NCBI GenBank assembly: GCA_000469685.2
Contig: LS997564.1
Span: forward strand, 17,821,615-17,885,614
Reading direction: 5' to 3'
DNA length: 64,000 nt
Origin: Haemonchus contortus
Lineage: Eukaryota > Nematoda > Chromadorea > Rhabditida > Trichostrongylidae
The notes beneath the pieces were generated by a model. The model saw nothing but the letters and a program-made list of their open reading frames with translations, had not been told where the DNA came from and did not search any database. Both the position numbers and the translations under genes were made by a program. Each line of letters begins with the position of its first letter. Positions within the stretch are counted from its first letter, which is position 1. Positions 33,496 through 50,023 of this stretch are shown one piece after another.

Positions 33496-35059
33496 TCACA
33501 GGAATAGTGTGTCCGGATCGACACTGGGATCTCTGGTGTTGCGGAAACGGTAAGCCAGCCATACCCCGACCAACTATAACATTTTCGAAAAAAATCAAAT
33601 TTATATGTGTACTTGGAAGAAATATGGATAAGAGTAACACCTACTTCTGTGAAACTGAAGAAGAGTCCCAGTAAACCAACTCGGGAGAGATTGTTGCTAG
33701 TTACATCGACGATTATGGGAAGGCAGGGCTCACAATAGTTGTGGCATTGGAGCTGAAACACTACTAAAGTATCAGATAAAATACGATAGCGAACAGAATA
33801 ATGAAGAAGAGCTCCATACAATCTGAGCCCTCCATCAAGCACGATATCCATAAAGTGGTTATAAACCCTGTTCCAAAGTAGCCCTGGCCAAGGACTCTAC
33901 TGTTAATCACTCGAATTCGAATTGTTTCCTTTTTTTGTTTTATGAACGGACTAGATATCAGATGCTCTTCAAGAGTGATGACTATTCATATATACTTCCT
34001 GACCTTGCTGCATACATAACTTTTTTGATCCTCCTTTCTCAAACCACAACAGTTAAAGGCTTTCTGGGCATCCCACTTCACTGCCTCATCAGACTTTTTC
34101 CATCCACTCATCACAACCTGGAAAGAACTCCATGAAAAATATCAAAAAAATAGCGTTCAAGGTACAACCATCCTTACCTCTTCTAGACTACTTTCGGAGA
34201 CGTTTCCAAGACAAACAATTGCCACAATGAATTGAATTGTGAAGACACACGATAGTATGATCATATACTAAATAGTATTGCATGTTTGAAAAACTAAGGG
34301 CATAAATAGTAATAAACTGCAAAACATTTCAGCCGTTCCCCACAGAGAGGAATTGGTAAACTTAATATTACATTACTTAAGCGAACATTTCTTCATTTTC
34401 CTTTATTTCAATTCAAAAAGGATCCAAGAGAGAGTTCAGAACAAGACCCCTACTGAAATTTGACAAAAACAAGCTTTACTCACGAAAAACAAAGCTGCTT
34501 GATGTTGCTTCTTTGTTCCATAGATTCCAAGTAGAGCCACCGCAATCAGAAACACACCCGCAGCAATGATACCACCTGAACTACCAAATCAGGTTGTCAC
34601 TTCAGAAGAAAAAAACCAAACTCACCTAGAACTGAGACTGAAGTCACTATCGAAGCAGATTTAGCATATGCACTTGTAAATATAAGCAATCCACCAATCG
34701 CCTGAAAGGCATCTCATACGCTATGCTACATAGCAAAATCAAAGCAGCAGAGTGCGTCATTTTTGAAGGTCTATCTGCAAGTCTTTTACAGGGGAAGGGA
34801 GAGTGCTGAATGATTGTTATGATAGCGGATTTGTTCCTTGGAATTGCCGGACGAGACTGTATTTCTTTGAAAGAATTTGCTGTCAGGCCCCAGCTGAATT
34901 GAAACATCTTCTAGACCAAATCTATTGAAAGGGCACAAGAAAGAAAAACAAATAAGCGAAGAGTGTCGAAAATTAAAGAAAACCCACCACGTAGAAAAAG
35001 TTTAAGGAGAGCAACGCTTTTTGCGTTAGGTCGTAACTACAATGTAGTAAAGATAACAT
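33496..35059 (-). CDS. tetraspanin, TSPAN13/TSPAN31-like
   Basis: Seven exons give 209 aa, the size of human TSPAN31: 35,059-34,988, 34,701-34,626, 34,575-34,484, 34,267-34,178, 34,117-34,004, 33,752-33,645 and 33,573-33,496. Four membrane segments are visible: ALLSLNFFYV with IGGLLIF; SVLGGIIAAGVFLIAVALLG; FFYMIILSCVFTIQFIVAIV; and VGLLGLFFSFTELVGVWLA. The large loop has FNCCGL, then the C...C..C pattern VCSKLQCHNYCEPC. The end AYRFRNTRDPSVDPDTLFL matches the RFRNQKDP tail of TSPAN31. The role is membrane-domain organisation, with no specific partner known from sequence. The start is uncertain: MLSLLHCSYD does not resemble the usual MVCGGF start, and an acceptor-like TTGTAG inside exon 1 could mean a missed upstream exon. 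Confidence 0.88.
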
Positions 35060-35530
35060 GAAGGAACCTATAAAACAGTACATGCGGGGCTCTCATTGCG
35101 CAGCTGGGCTCAAGATAAGTAACTGTCGTGAGATATGATAACGGCTAAAACGTTAAACGAAGTGCACCGAGCAAAACCTAAATCTTTTATGAAAAACTCT
35201 GAACAATCACAACTATGAACATATTAATTTCATTCCAAATATCAACGGAATACTACGCTTTGGTAAAAACGAATGTAGCAGAGAGAAGAATTATTGAGAC
35301 CGGAATTATGGCAATCATGAGCCAGTTCTAGTGACTAGGAACTATTTTCCAAATCTAATCGATGCTATCACAACACCTCAACTGAAGGCTTTTTCGGTAG
35401 CCATCAATCGAGTGATAACCTATAATAGATGTGAACTCAAGATAAAACAAACAATGCAACAACTTGTAAACACTGAACAAAGTAGATTCGCTACCGGAAG
35501 AGGGGGTATAACAATCAGAACTGAGAATAA

Positions 35531-38500
35531 TCAAGATGCCTTCGCAGAATTTTCGTCCTCTTTGTCGATGTCTATATCTCTGCCATCTTCACCAAAGGAG
35601 TAATTATCATAAATCTCATTGAAAAGGGCACCACATGAAACCACAGCCTTGAGCTTTGTAGCAAGCAAATACGAACCAGATAGCTTTCGATGGAGTGAAT
35701 AGACTTCCTCCGGAGGAGATTTCAATCTAAATCGATCATAGCAACGTGATACAACTAGTTGTAAGCCCTTGAAAGAATGGCAGTGAAACACGCACCTATG
35801 TTCCAGCATAACAGGTAGTAGTTTTTGAATCCTTTTAGTGACACTCTGCCGTGAAAAGTCGAATGGTTTGTTACTCGCCAAAGTTTCACCCATTATCAAC
35901 ACAGACTCAGCATGGGCATTTTCCATTATGGAAGTTTCGTAGCCAGCCAGGAAACCAATTTCTCTCGATAATCTAAAACACCAAGGAATCAATTATTCGA
36001 TCAGCATCAGAAGTTAGATTCTGCGGGAGGTTCTTCTCGATAAATTTCCTTCTATAGACAAGAACATCGCATGGAATTTAACTATACCTCTGCCCTATAT
36101 ACTTGCAACTTCTGCTTGTACTTGCTTAACCTATGACTGCCTTTACCTGTACTTCTAAACCCCTGCCATCAGGCCATAATTACGAATTCAGGTGAGAAGT
36201 GTTAGTGTCTGGAAGTTTTTGAGAAAATTTAGTCGATTTTTTCAACACAAAATAACTACAGCAACAAACTTAGATCAGTGATCAAGATAGTCGCCCCCAC
36301 AATGTCTCTCTATCAACCTGGGCAATGATGCCATAACTTCAATATGAAGAGAGGCGTGATACAACTCATTCATTTATCACCTATTTTACTTGTTGACCTA
36401 ATGAACTTTCCCTGTAGAGCAGGCCTATGGGCTTCTGAAAGTATGGCAGTCATATGGGTTGAGGTCAGGTGAATATGTGGGAGCGGAGTATCGAAGTCCT
36501 TGCGTGGGGTTGTCCAGGATTACCCATCACAATCGAAAACTTCCTTGTAATTGGCGCGAAATGGAGACTCGAAACATATCTCTTCCAGTTGAGCCGGTAA
36601 AATACTCTTACCTTTACCGCAGTACACTCTGGTAGGCTGTCCTAGTAAAACACCTGTTGAGCATAGGAAGAATGAGCTCTTGACTTTCTTGGCGTGAGCA
36701 TCTCGTTTCATAACGGGCTGTGGCCTTACATCCGCTGATGGGCATTGCGGTTTCCTATGCGACTTTTCGTACTACTTTTTATCTTGAGCAATGATGAAAC
36801 CGGTTGAGGTCGTCGTTGCTCACAACCGAGGACCTTCCAACACACACTGACTAGCACTCGACGCTCCTGCTCAGTCAAAGAGCGCGCGATATTTCCAAGG
36901 AGTACTGCTCTTAAAGCGGCTTTTGCGTGAAACGTCGTGAACGATGGATTTGGTAGTCGAGACAGTCATTTCCAACTCCTGAGATTCTGAGGAGGACTTG
37001 ACGGTAGTTCTGAACAGTGTCGGTAATTGAGAGCAGCGGATGTTCGCTTCGACAGAATTCGTCGAAGCAAACTCCTCTCAGACGAAGCAATCTGCCATTT
37101 ATGGCAAGTGACAAAAGAGAGTCACTGCTGTCAATCAGCCACCATATCTCATTCCACGCCTGTGTGCAATTTTGTAATGGTGTAGCAGAGGCTTCGGTAG
37201 TCTTGTCGATGACACATGGTTCGGTCAACATTACTTACTTCGAACGACCACGTCAAATACAGAACAGCTATAATATTGATCTATCAACAATGCCTCTTTT
37301 CCTGCTATCGAATCTGTGGTCCTACTCTAAGGCGATCGCGAGCAACATGCTTTCAAAGTTGGGAGGCAAAATTTTCTCGAAACTTCCTGGACACCATCAC
37401 ATTATATGTAATTAATCCATCGCACAGAGCACACTCATTAAATCGAATATATTGCCATCCCTAATCATTTCAGCCACTCTATTAACAACATTTCTAGTGC
37501 AGAAAAAAAAACTAAATTAACGCTGCATACGCCCTGCACAGCAACATTTTGCATGATTTTAGTAGTTCGTAAATGAGGATACTTCAAATATATTTTACCA
37601 TTTTTTGAGTAGTAAGGAATACTCAAGGGACGAGAAACTGATAAAAGTTGAGTTATGAAATAAAGAAAATTTTCTTGGCTTCTCTTAACTTACTCGATTA
37701 TTCTTTTAGTGTCGAGATCTGCAGCAGCCTTGATCAATTTCATGTAGCAATCGACGAATTTCTTACTGTAAGAGCGGGTCGCTCCAAAATCGAGAAGAAT
37801 CATACGAGGCTTGCCTGAGAATCACGAAGCGTTTATTAGCCGCTTCTGTTTCAGACCACACAACAATCGTTACCTGTCACTGGATGAATTCCCAAGAAAA
37901 AATTGGACCAGTTTGGGTCCGTTTGCATGAACCTCCAAGTGAAGATCTAAAGCAAGGATATGTGTACAACAGATGAGTGGAATAAGGCACATGTGTGGTG
38001 GACAATGTGACTTGGTGAGGAAAGCGAGGATATGTGCACTTCATCGGCCAAAGATAGCCGAAAACTAATGAAGCTTGCCCCACAGGGTCCACGACACCTA
38101 CAGAATCGCCCCTCCCCCTTTCTCGTCAAAAAAGTTCAAGAAGAAAAATGGAGTGCGTCATTTCATGGCAGCTGAACCAGCTAATCCTTATGCAATGAAT
38201 AACTTTTACAGCATTTCGGCGATATGTCATTAGCGCTCGAACTCATTCCTACACCGAAATAAATGGAGAACGGATAACTTTAGCAGAAAAAATAATCTAG
38301 ACACAGCTTCTGAGCAGAATACGAACTAACCTCATAGAGACAAAGTTCGATGAATTTTCCTGCAATATAGTCGCGTACGACCTGTGGTTCGTTTACACAT
38401 TTGTCAACAGGCTTTCCCACAACGTACTCAGCAGTCAGCACGCGGTCAGTAGTGAGTGAATCAATCACCTTTATAGAAAAAGGCTTGGATTTTTAATGGT

Positions 38501-41500
38501 AGAATCACAAATAACACTCAATCAAAACTGACTTCAGGAACGTAAAAGTCGTTTGAGTCGGCTAAGAGTTCACGGAACTTTTTCATAGCACGCGCCTCCC
38601 TTAAATATCTGCATTCGTCGGCGAGTTCCTTGCGTGCTACCTTGAATAAACACTAGTATGTTGAAATTCAATACTCGGGATTTTTCTCACCTCCACAAAA
38701 CTTTCTAGAAATAGTCCTTTCGGGAAAACCCCACCAATCGAAAGTACAGAAAGAAGATTGTCGATATCGGAATCGATTCCTGGAACGTAACCATTGAATT
38801 TCACGTATGAAGCATACCGTTGATTATTGACCATCTGCAACTCCTGGATACTGAATTTTCACAGCAACTGTACGTCCATCCAATAAAACCGCTTTGTGGA
38901 CCTGGAACGATTGCTTGTAAGCCAAGTTATTGGGTGCAAGATCGGTGTATCCTATTCCTACTCGATACCTTCACAAAACCTTGTATCAATGGAATTCCAC
39001 AAAGCTGGAAGTGAAAAAAGAAGCAACGATCAAGGCTAGGTTTCAGGCACCGCTATAGTGATGACACTGCTTTACAAAGTGTTCTGCACATTTGAGTGTT
39101 TGAATGTTACGGTTTAAAGTCGTAAGCTTCGTAGGTAGCCAGAAGTATTAGGTTGGAAGGAAAGTCCTGCGACACAATGAAGGTCTTCTTCAAATCATTT
39201 CTGAAATTTTCCAGACCAATCAATTTACGGAAATATATTTACCAAAGAGGTCAACAACCTTCCATTATCCTTCGAGTAAATCACTGATGCCTTTTACCCA
39301 GGAGTGAGGAAGCTGTGACTCGAAGTAGTAATTGACTGCCGTTTTCAGATCACATTAAATTACGATTTTTTTTTCAACAACGGAATGCTCAAGAAGGCGG
39401 ATCGCATGGTATGTAAAAGGGGCAACACTTGGGGAGTACGACTGATGAACAACCTGGAACCAATTTGAATCGTCGAACTTTTGACGCGTGTTTAAAGCTA
39501 AATTTCGACGTGCGTTGACCCGCTGTAGGGACCTGATTTACGGTTTTGATCATCCTTCTCTAACACTGTTGGCCAAATTTCGGGGTTCATAGGGGTAACC
39601 GATAGCTGTGTCCATCTAGTCTGCGTTCAGCAACGCATAGTGGATGGATCCCTTCAACCTCCTTCAATTTAAGGGACGATGCTTGCGTAACTTCAAAAGC
39701 TAGTATCTCCTCCAGAGAAGCGATCCAACCGATTGCTGACCGTTGATCGGTGAGCAGTGCCAGCATTGAATAAGTTGCTGATAATTTGAGCTGCTACACC
39801 CGCGTTTTCCCCTTGGCGTGCTCAAAAGAAGGTAATGGTACGAATCGGGTGTTGTCCATTTATTGACCGTAATGCTGCTAAAGCCCACACGCGTGCCCTT
39901 ATTTACTCATGTGTTGATTAGCTGAGGAATGCCCTACAAGTTTATCACTCTTGCTACCGTGCTCACACTGTTGCTACAAATAATTGACGCTTCAAAATTT
40001 TTGTCGCAGGACTTTCCTTCCAACCCAATACATATTTCTATTGGAATAAATTTTCGAAATAAAGGCAATGTACCGACAAAGGGAGAGTGCCTTTCGAAGA
40101 CAAATAAGCATGCACCGTGTGCCAACTCAAGACACCTAGAAATTCGATGTGAAGGGATTTGAACTGTGGCTTCTCAACAGCTCCCTTCAAAAAAATTACG
40201 TCCACCCGCGTGACCAGCGCTCGACTCCTACGTGCACACGAGAATCAAAACCTGCGAGTTGAAAACACGAAAAAAAGGAAATTGAGCTACTGTCGAGCTA
40301 CAGTACAAGCGTTCAGAGCTCTACTGTTTATTGAATGAAGCCGAAATTTAGTGATATGAAGAAGTAAGGACGATGAAGTCATATCTATGTGACAGAAAAA
40401 CTTGCTTTACCTGCCCAATGGAAGCTGCAGCGAAAGGACGATCCTCGAAAGAAGCGAACTTCGACTTCCAGTCCGGCCCGAATGCTGCACTCATTTGCTT
40501 TTTCACCTTAACAAAGACGTAGACAATTAGCTGGTGAAAAATGGCGCTGTATTCCTATAATATTGTCAGGCACCTGCTTCAAAGGCATGAAATCAGCGCT
40601 CTGTCGAACACGCTCGAAAATTTCCAGTAGGCCAGCGGGAACAGTTTCAGGATCTTGTATCGAGAGCATCTGCCCAAGCTTTAGAGCTGCTCCCCTTACC
40701 TAAACTTGAATCCATTGGAATTAACAAGAATGACAGAAAATCCAGCAACTCGGTATCTATTGATGACAAACGAACGCCAACCCAAAACTTGAAATGGAGT
40801 TAAAATTCAGTTACATTAAACTAATAAAGTTCCACTACAGACAAGTTATTGACTAGAGACTTCAAGGCAACAAGCTAGTGTAGTTTATTGAAATTTGAAG
40901 GGTAAGGACAGAATTGATGGAGAATTTCAGCAAGAGGAGTGAGAGCAGAGGCTTAGTGCGAGGACAAGTTATTTCCCAAATAGAGTAAATTAACAAATAG
41001 GTCCAGGATGGCTTTTTGAGGGTGGACAACCACAGAAATGTACCCAAAAATGCTGGAGAAACAAGGATAAACGCCATATTTTTGAGAGCGGACATCAAAT
41101 TTTAGGAACGGCTGAATGGTCTTTTCCATAATAAAAGTACTAACTCGACATAAAGTTTGGACGATCCGATCGGCATTGGCGGGAGAAAAGAACGGATTTG
41201 TCGGTAGTTTTTCGGCAATCTCTGATGTTCCGAGTGATAGCGCTCGGCGAGTAATCTCCGCAGCAGCTCCACCAGCAAGCCCAATAGCTAACTGACCAAA
41301 CGAAGCGAGGCTAAAAGTTAGTTGACAGTTTATGAAATAAGCAGGGAAAACTCTAGGCTTTACGATGTGTGCTACCGAGTCGATAAAGGATAAAAAATTG
41401 AGCTTATTACTCACCGGCCAATTCTGGACGAAGGAACCTTACTCTCCTTGCTTTTCGACAGCCCACTATTCATCATTTCTGTAGCATCAACTGTGTATCC

Positions 41501-42190
41501 CTCAGGAAGAACCGGACGATATATATTATTCTTCTTTGTTCCTCGGATTTTCTGTTCGGCTTCCATATCGTCCACGGACCGAGCTGCTCTCAACAGAAAT
41601 TCCTGCTCTTCCCTAGTCAAGCCATTGGCTAAAATGCCCTCCGTAGACTCGGTCTCAGAAATTTCCGTTTTCGGGAAGTCTGAATCTTTGAAGTACGGCT
41701 CTTCCTCAACTTTCTCGCCCAAACGCTCAAGATTTGGGAGTGGGGAGCTGGGCAGGGAGAAAATTCCTTTGGAAACAAGCTCTGCTACTTTTCCGAGTCC
41801 GAAAATGACGTCATTGCTCGGAGACGGATTGGACATATAAACCTTTTCTCCCGAAGGGGAGACGGTGTATCCACCAGAGCCGGGAGTTACGCCTTTTGCC
41901 ATGAGATCAGCGAAGGTACGAATTCCAACAGCAACCGCATTGGCTCTTTGCAGAATATCTGTGGCTGTTTCAGGAAGAGTTAGTGAAGGTGAGGACTGCT
42001 TCGGATTCAGAGGATCGACAGCCGTTCCTCCACCAACCACTGTACGCCGCACAGTGCGGTAAAACTGCTGTTCAAGTTGTCTGCCTTCGTAGCCAAGCTG
42101 GCTACGAAATAACAATCGAAGGCCGTTGAAGATAGGCCCAGCTTCGTCCCGACACCATCGCACAGTCGACGTTGACGCCTTTACAGGCAT
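35531..42190 (-). CDS. coq-8: COQ8/ADCK3, atypical UbiB-family kinase of coenzyme Q biosynthesis
   Basis: Twelve exons join in frame to 711 aa: 42,190-41,415, 41,310-41,145, 40,699-40,574, 40,506-40,411, 38,901-38,832, 38,779-38,691, 38,640-38,533, 38,468-38,331, 37,946-37,874, 37,814-37,694, 35,972-35,796 and 35,726-35,531. Hallmarks are [14 protein letters not shown] (the KxGQ motif), the alanine-rich loop FAAASIGQ that replaces the glycine loop, [10 protein letters not shown] (ATP-site lysine), [12 protein letters not shown] (catalytic loop), LLDFGATR (metal-binding DFG) and the C-terminal [15 protein letters not shown]. The family sits on the matrix face of the inner mitochondrial membrane and supports the CoQ synthesis complex. 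The long N-terminal exon (about 259 aa) is poorly conserved. Intron 4 holds a mariner, and intron 10 is 1.7 kb. An acceptor lies directly before the ATG. Confidence 0.96.
35973..37693. other. large coq-8 intron 10, possible repeat content
   Basis: Between exons 10 and 11. A minus-strand frame at 36,911-37,231 and another at 36,520-36,711 are moderately cysteine-rich but match no domain known to me. They may be decayed retroelement sequence, and nothing firmer can be said. Confidence 0.4.
39151..40025 (-). mobile_element. decayed mariner element in coq-8 intron 4
   Basis: Terminal inverted repeats begin GGTTGGAAGGAAAGTCCTGC at 39,151, and the reverse complement ends at 40,025. The left flank is TA; the right flank is CA, one change from TA. 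A minus-strand segment near 39,360-39,250 reads [20 protein letters not shown], the end of a mariner transposase. The rest is unreadable. At 875 bp it is internally deleted. It lies on the same strand as the host gene. Confidence 0.85.
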
Positions 42191-42196
42191 CTGAAA
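42191..42196 (-). promoter_or_regulatory. splice acceptor directly upstream of the coq-8 ATG
   Basis: The minus strand reads CTGTTTCAG immediately before the start codon. With no obvious coding exon upstream, this is either a spliced-leader trans-splice acceptor, common in nematodes, or the end of a 5' UTR intron. Confidence 0.6.
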
Positions 42197-43527
42197 CAGG
42201 GTAGTTGCAGATCAATTCTTCATAGAAATATGAAAAAGTTAAGACGTAGTTTATGAAAGAAATGTTTTTCAACGAGTATTCATGGAAGAATGAAGCAGAA
42301 GGATGAAGAAAAAACGGCCCCCCCATCTCAACCTGTGAGAACTTGACTTTTTTTTTTTACTTAAAAACGAAACTGGGAGTATATTTTGAGCTAAAACTTC
42401 TGCTATTAATACAAGGATTATGAATTTAGGGCCCTCCACAATACTTATGGTTTTCAAGTTTCATCAAAAAACATTAGAACCTCTCGAATAAAAGGATACC
42501 TTAGACCTTAGAACAGGAAATTAAGTTAAAATGGACAAACAACAAGAGATATTCATCCATGGGATGGATAAAATCGATAAAACATACGGGAGATATGACC
42601 TCTGTACATGCATGCTCCACGTAGTGCATGGCAGCTAATACAAACAAGCGACGGGAAAATGAATCGGCAATTTTTTGGGGTTAAATATTCATTGGACACC
42701 AGGGAAGGGTGGTCCCAATTAAAAAGTGAAGGACTTCCAAAAGAGGTTAGTCACAGAAGGATAGTTACGGTCCTAAATTTTTTAACAAACAAGTTTTCCA
42801 TACATGAGCGATAGAGAAGAGAAATATGAAAGTTAGTTTAAATCTAAGATAGACAGGGCGTAAAACACCGAATACTCTTGCGTTACAAAACATATTGACG
42901 ATAGGAGTGGAAGAGCAAGTTCTCAATGAGCTCAAGCATCAGCATTGACTGCTTCAAAACAAATTTCGTAACTACCGGGTACAACCGGACGGATAGCAAC
43001 AGCTGAATCTTTTCCCATCGCATCAACAACACTGTGAAATCAGAGAAATCAGCCTGAGGTTTCGCGTAGCAAAGAAGTTCGACTAGAGTTACAAGACCAA
43101 CAGACTCAGAAATCACAGAGACCAAGTTATGGATGGGAATTCCGTAGAAAGTTAATTTTGCATCAGTTGTGCTCCAATATCAGACACTCGATCGACAAAA
43201 AGGCTTTAGAAGCAATCTATAACCAGCATATGTATCACACTTCAATTGAAGACCAACTGTATTGGCTAATTAATGGAAGACCTTCAAAGTAACTATCTGA
43301 ATAAGGACGTGCGGTCCGCAGAATTAGTCGCGCTCTGTTTTTAACTTAAAGCGCGGATACAATTCGCATTAGAGCGCCCTTTCTCACTTGTGTTTCGAAG
43401 TTACTCGATTTTACTGCTTCGATTGCATACTTTTATCTTTTCTTTCATAGTAAGGGAGTTGTGCCTCAAGTTGCGGTTTTCATTGTTGTAGGCAACAGGC
43501 GGATATTCTCGGCAGTATTCCCCGTCA
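42197..43527. other. divergent intergenic region between coq-8 and rnf-113
   Basis: 1.3 kb separate the two start codons, which face away from each other. It should hold both promoters. No named element was recognised, and no repeat stands out. Confidence 0.55.
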
Positions 43528-47428
<3,901 letters not shown>

Positions 47429-48180
47429 CACTCCGTATAGTTCAAGTGATTTCGAAAAATGATTGTTGTATCCTCCATTGTTGTCCTTACCTCATTCGTT
47501 TCTTCAGACGATTGGAGCTGTGAAATATGGAACCTTGTTGTTGTTTTGTCAATTATTTAATGTTGATTACTAAATATTATGCTGATAATAAGTTGTAATC
47601 GTGATGTTTTCATGTGGCAGTGCAGCTCTGGATTGGACAAAGTAACTCAATGAAATTTGTGCAGTACTTTGAGAAAAAACACTTCGAGGGAACCGTGAGT
47701 ATCAATAAATAGTCAATATTTGTAGTAAATATTCTATCAGTGGGGCATCCCCATAGAACTGTATACATTTGGTTTCCTGATTAATTTTCAATCCCCATTT
47801 GACCCTTTCTCAGAAATCCAAACGTTACGCATAGTAAGTGTAGCGGTTGAGGGCTACTCATTGTAGTAAATGATGTTTCAGTTTTGTTTTTTATCCTAGG
47901 CAATCCCAGTTACAAAGACAAACAAGCAGCGACCGGCGCTTAACGTTTGGTCTTTTTAAGCGAGATATATCTGTAGCATGAGAATTGCCTGTTTCAAACT
48001 TGTTCAACTTAATTAACCACAACCAGCCCTCTGTCAGGGCTTAAAAACTTCACTGCTGCCACCATCATTTCACACTCTACTGTTATTCCGCCCACTGTTA
48101 CAAGTGGACTGCTTTGTATAGGTTGATGCGGAGCATCCTTACGAAAGACATAGACGGTCTGAAATTGGGTGATCGATAAA
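47429..48180. other. intergenic, 3' flank of rnf-113
   Basis: AT-rich sequence with several AATA-rich tracts. No further gene seen. Confidence 0.5.
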
Positions 48181-48790
48181 ACAAGCCACAACTCAGTTTT
48201 TCTGGCGCTTCAGATGTACCCAACAGTGCGTACGTTGATGCAGTGCGAACCTATATCCTTCTCATCCCTTTACAATCGAAGACGCTACACCTAATTCACA
48301 AATGAGGCATCCGAAGTTTGACCTGTTTCAATACCAATAATAATAATTTGATAGCGCTCTTCAAGATTTTTCATGGTCATTCGCGGTTCAAGCCAAATAA
48401 TTTGCTATTTCTTAGGGAATCGAGAACTAGGGGATGCCCTACAAAATTTTCAGTTTCCTGGGCTAAACGCAACGTCAGACGCCACTTTTTTGTTAACAGA
48501 GCTATCTCGGAATTCACTAGGCTGCTTAGTCTAGGTATTTCGACGGACAAACTATGCTAATTCAAAAAAGCCTTAGAAAAATATCTTGCATCCTAACTTC
48601 TTTGTAGTCCTTCGTTTTCTTTTTTATTATTTGGTTTTTCCTTCTTTCTTTTTCTTTCACTCTTGTAGCTCCTAGTTAACTTTAGACTGCCTAAGAACTT
48701 TTCCTCTTATTCGCTACTTCTGGGTTTTATACTTTTCTTCACTGTAGCATGGGTGTTAACCTGTGCAATAAACAATTACAATAATAAGAG
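48181..48790 (+). pseudogene. 5'-truncated LINE tail (CR1/Jockey-like)
   Basis: The plus strand reads LIALFKIFHGHSRFKPNNLL, then SVSWAKRNVRRHFFVNRAIS and EFTRLLSLG (48,345-48,535). This is the conserved C-terminal region after the reverse transcriptase in CR1/Jockey-type LINEs of worms. About 230 bases of non-coding 3' sequence follow, ending in AATAAACAATTACAATAATAA, which could be the element's short-repeat tail. All upstream domains are missing, as usual for truncated LINE insertions. Confidence 0.72.
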
Positions 48791-48860
48791 ATTGGCACCC
48801 CCAGTCGCCCTTCTCCCCTCCCCTTGACTGACTTGAATATCCCCTTGGTGAAAGTTTAGT

Positions 48861-49100
48861 GTGCGGAACTTTAGATTCCATCCAGTGGGAGTGTATCTCC
48901 CTTTTTAATACAGTGGTTCAATGGAATAATTTTTATTGACGCGATTAAATAGCAACACGGTGAGACAATAATGGGAGCACGAGGGTGGGAACAAGACCGC
49001 CACTTGTAGCCTCCTCTAATCAGACTCGTGCTAAGGCGGGTCGCGCCTCAGCTCCGACCACCCCACATCTGGGTGGTCAGACTATAACAAAAAGGTATCT
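48861..49100 (+). repeat. direct repeat, first copy (240 bp)
   Basis: It begins GTGCGGAACTTTAGATTCCA and ends CAAAAAGGTATCT. It is about 85-90% like 49,813-50,023 over shared parts, including GGGAGTGTATCTCCCTTTTT and GCTAAGGCGGGTCGCGCC. Confidence 0.85.
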
Positions 49101-49812
49101 ATAACAAAAGTCGCGGGAATGCGCGACATTCCTCACGCCAACAGTGTAATTTACAAATAATCAGTACAAACATATAGTTGGAAATTTTCCTTCTTTATGT
49201 CGATGAAGAGCGGTGTAGGTCGGCTGGACGGAGTGGATTGTGATTGAACGGAGTGATGTGGAATATACATATTAGCAGCCAGTGCAGAATATAGTGGAAT
49301 ATGAATAGTGTGAGTGCTTAGAACTTTCTCTTCTTAGGAAGAGAATCAAGTTATAGGATCATGACTCCTATACCTGATGGTGTAGCCAAAAGGGTGCAGG
49401 GGGAGAGGACAGGACGAGAGGGCTTGAGGTAGCCTTGACGAAGGGTCGGGGTTAGCCTGGCGGCTAAGGTGACATCCGAGACGACGACCTCCATGCCATG
49501 AAGCGGCCGCTTTTATACCGTGGCTTGTGCATCAGCACGATGTAATCCTGATGGATGGTATGACAGCTTTCTCGTAAAAGTTGCGGCAAGGCTGACGAAA
49601 TCCTGGCGGCTGTTCGAGCCTACGCATGAGTCGACACGGCTGTCTCGAGCTGACGCATGACTCGACAAGAGAAGCAGCTCTTGCCGGGCACAAGAGGGCG
49701 TTGTGAGGCTGGCGGCATATCCCTCATCTGACCTCACACGCTGTTTCGTGCGCGGGCTTGAGGCACTGCCCGCAAAGTCCCATTTTGGAGACTTGGAAAA
49801 TGCTTGAACTTT
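49101..49812. other. spacer between the two direct repeats
   Basis: About 0.7 kb, GC-richer than the surroundings, with a NotI-like GCGGCCGC and TTTTATACC at 49,502-49,520 and two CGCATGA(G/C)TCGACA motifs at about 49,624 and 49,654. No protein domain was recognised. Confidence 0.5.
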
Positions 49813-50023
49813 GTGGCGGAACTTTAGATTCCAGCCACTGGGAGTGTATCTCCCTTTTTAATGCAGTGGTTCAGTGAAATGATTTTTATTGATGAGATTA
49901 TAAAAGCAACACGGCGAGACGACAGCCACTCGTAACCTCTTCTGAACAGACTCTGCTAAGGCGGGTCGCGCCCCAGCTCCGATCACCCCTCGTCTGGGTG
50001 GTAACTATAACAAAGAGGTATCT
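49813..50023 (+). repeat. direct repeat, second copy (211 bp)
   Basis: Same orientation as the copy at 48,861, with about 30 bases missing in the middle. With the 0.7-kb spacer it has the form of a small terminal-repeat element, but the ends are not clean TG...CA and no target duplication was found. Confidence 0.8.

Noticed and set aside
35531..35603. Plus-strand frame 35,331-35,603 overlapping the coq-8 end
   Set aside because: Antisense to the last coq-8 exon and its 3' flank. No domain.
41448..41840. 130-codon plus-strand frame
   Set aside because: Antisense shadow of the long first exon of coq-8.
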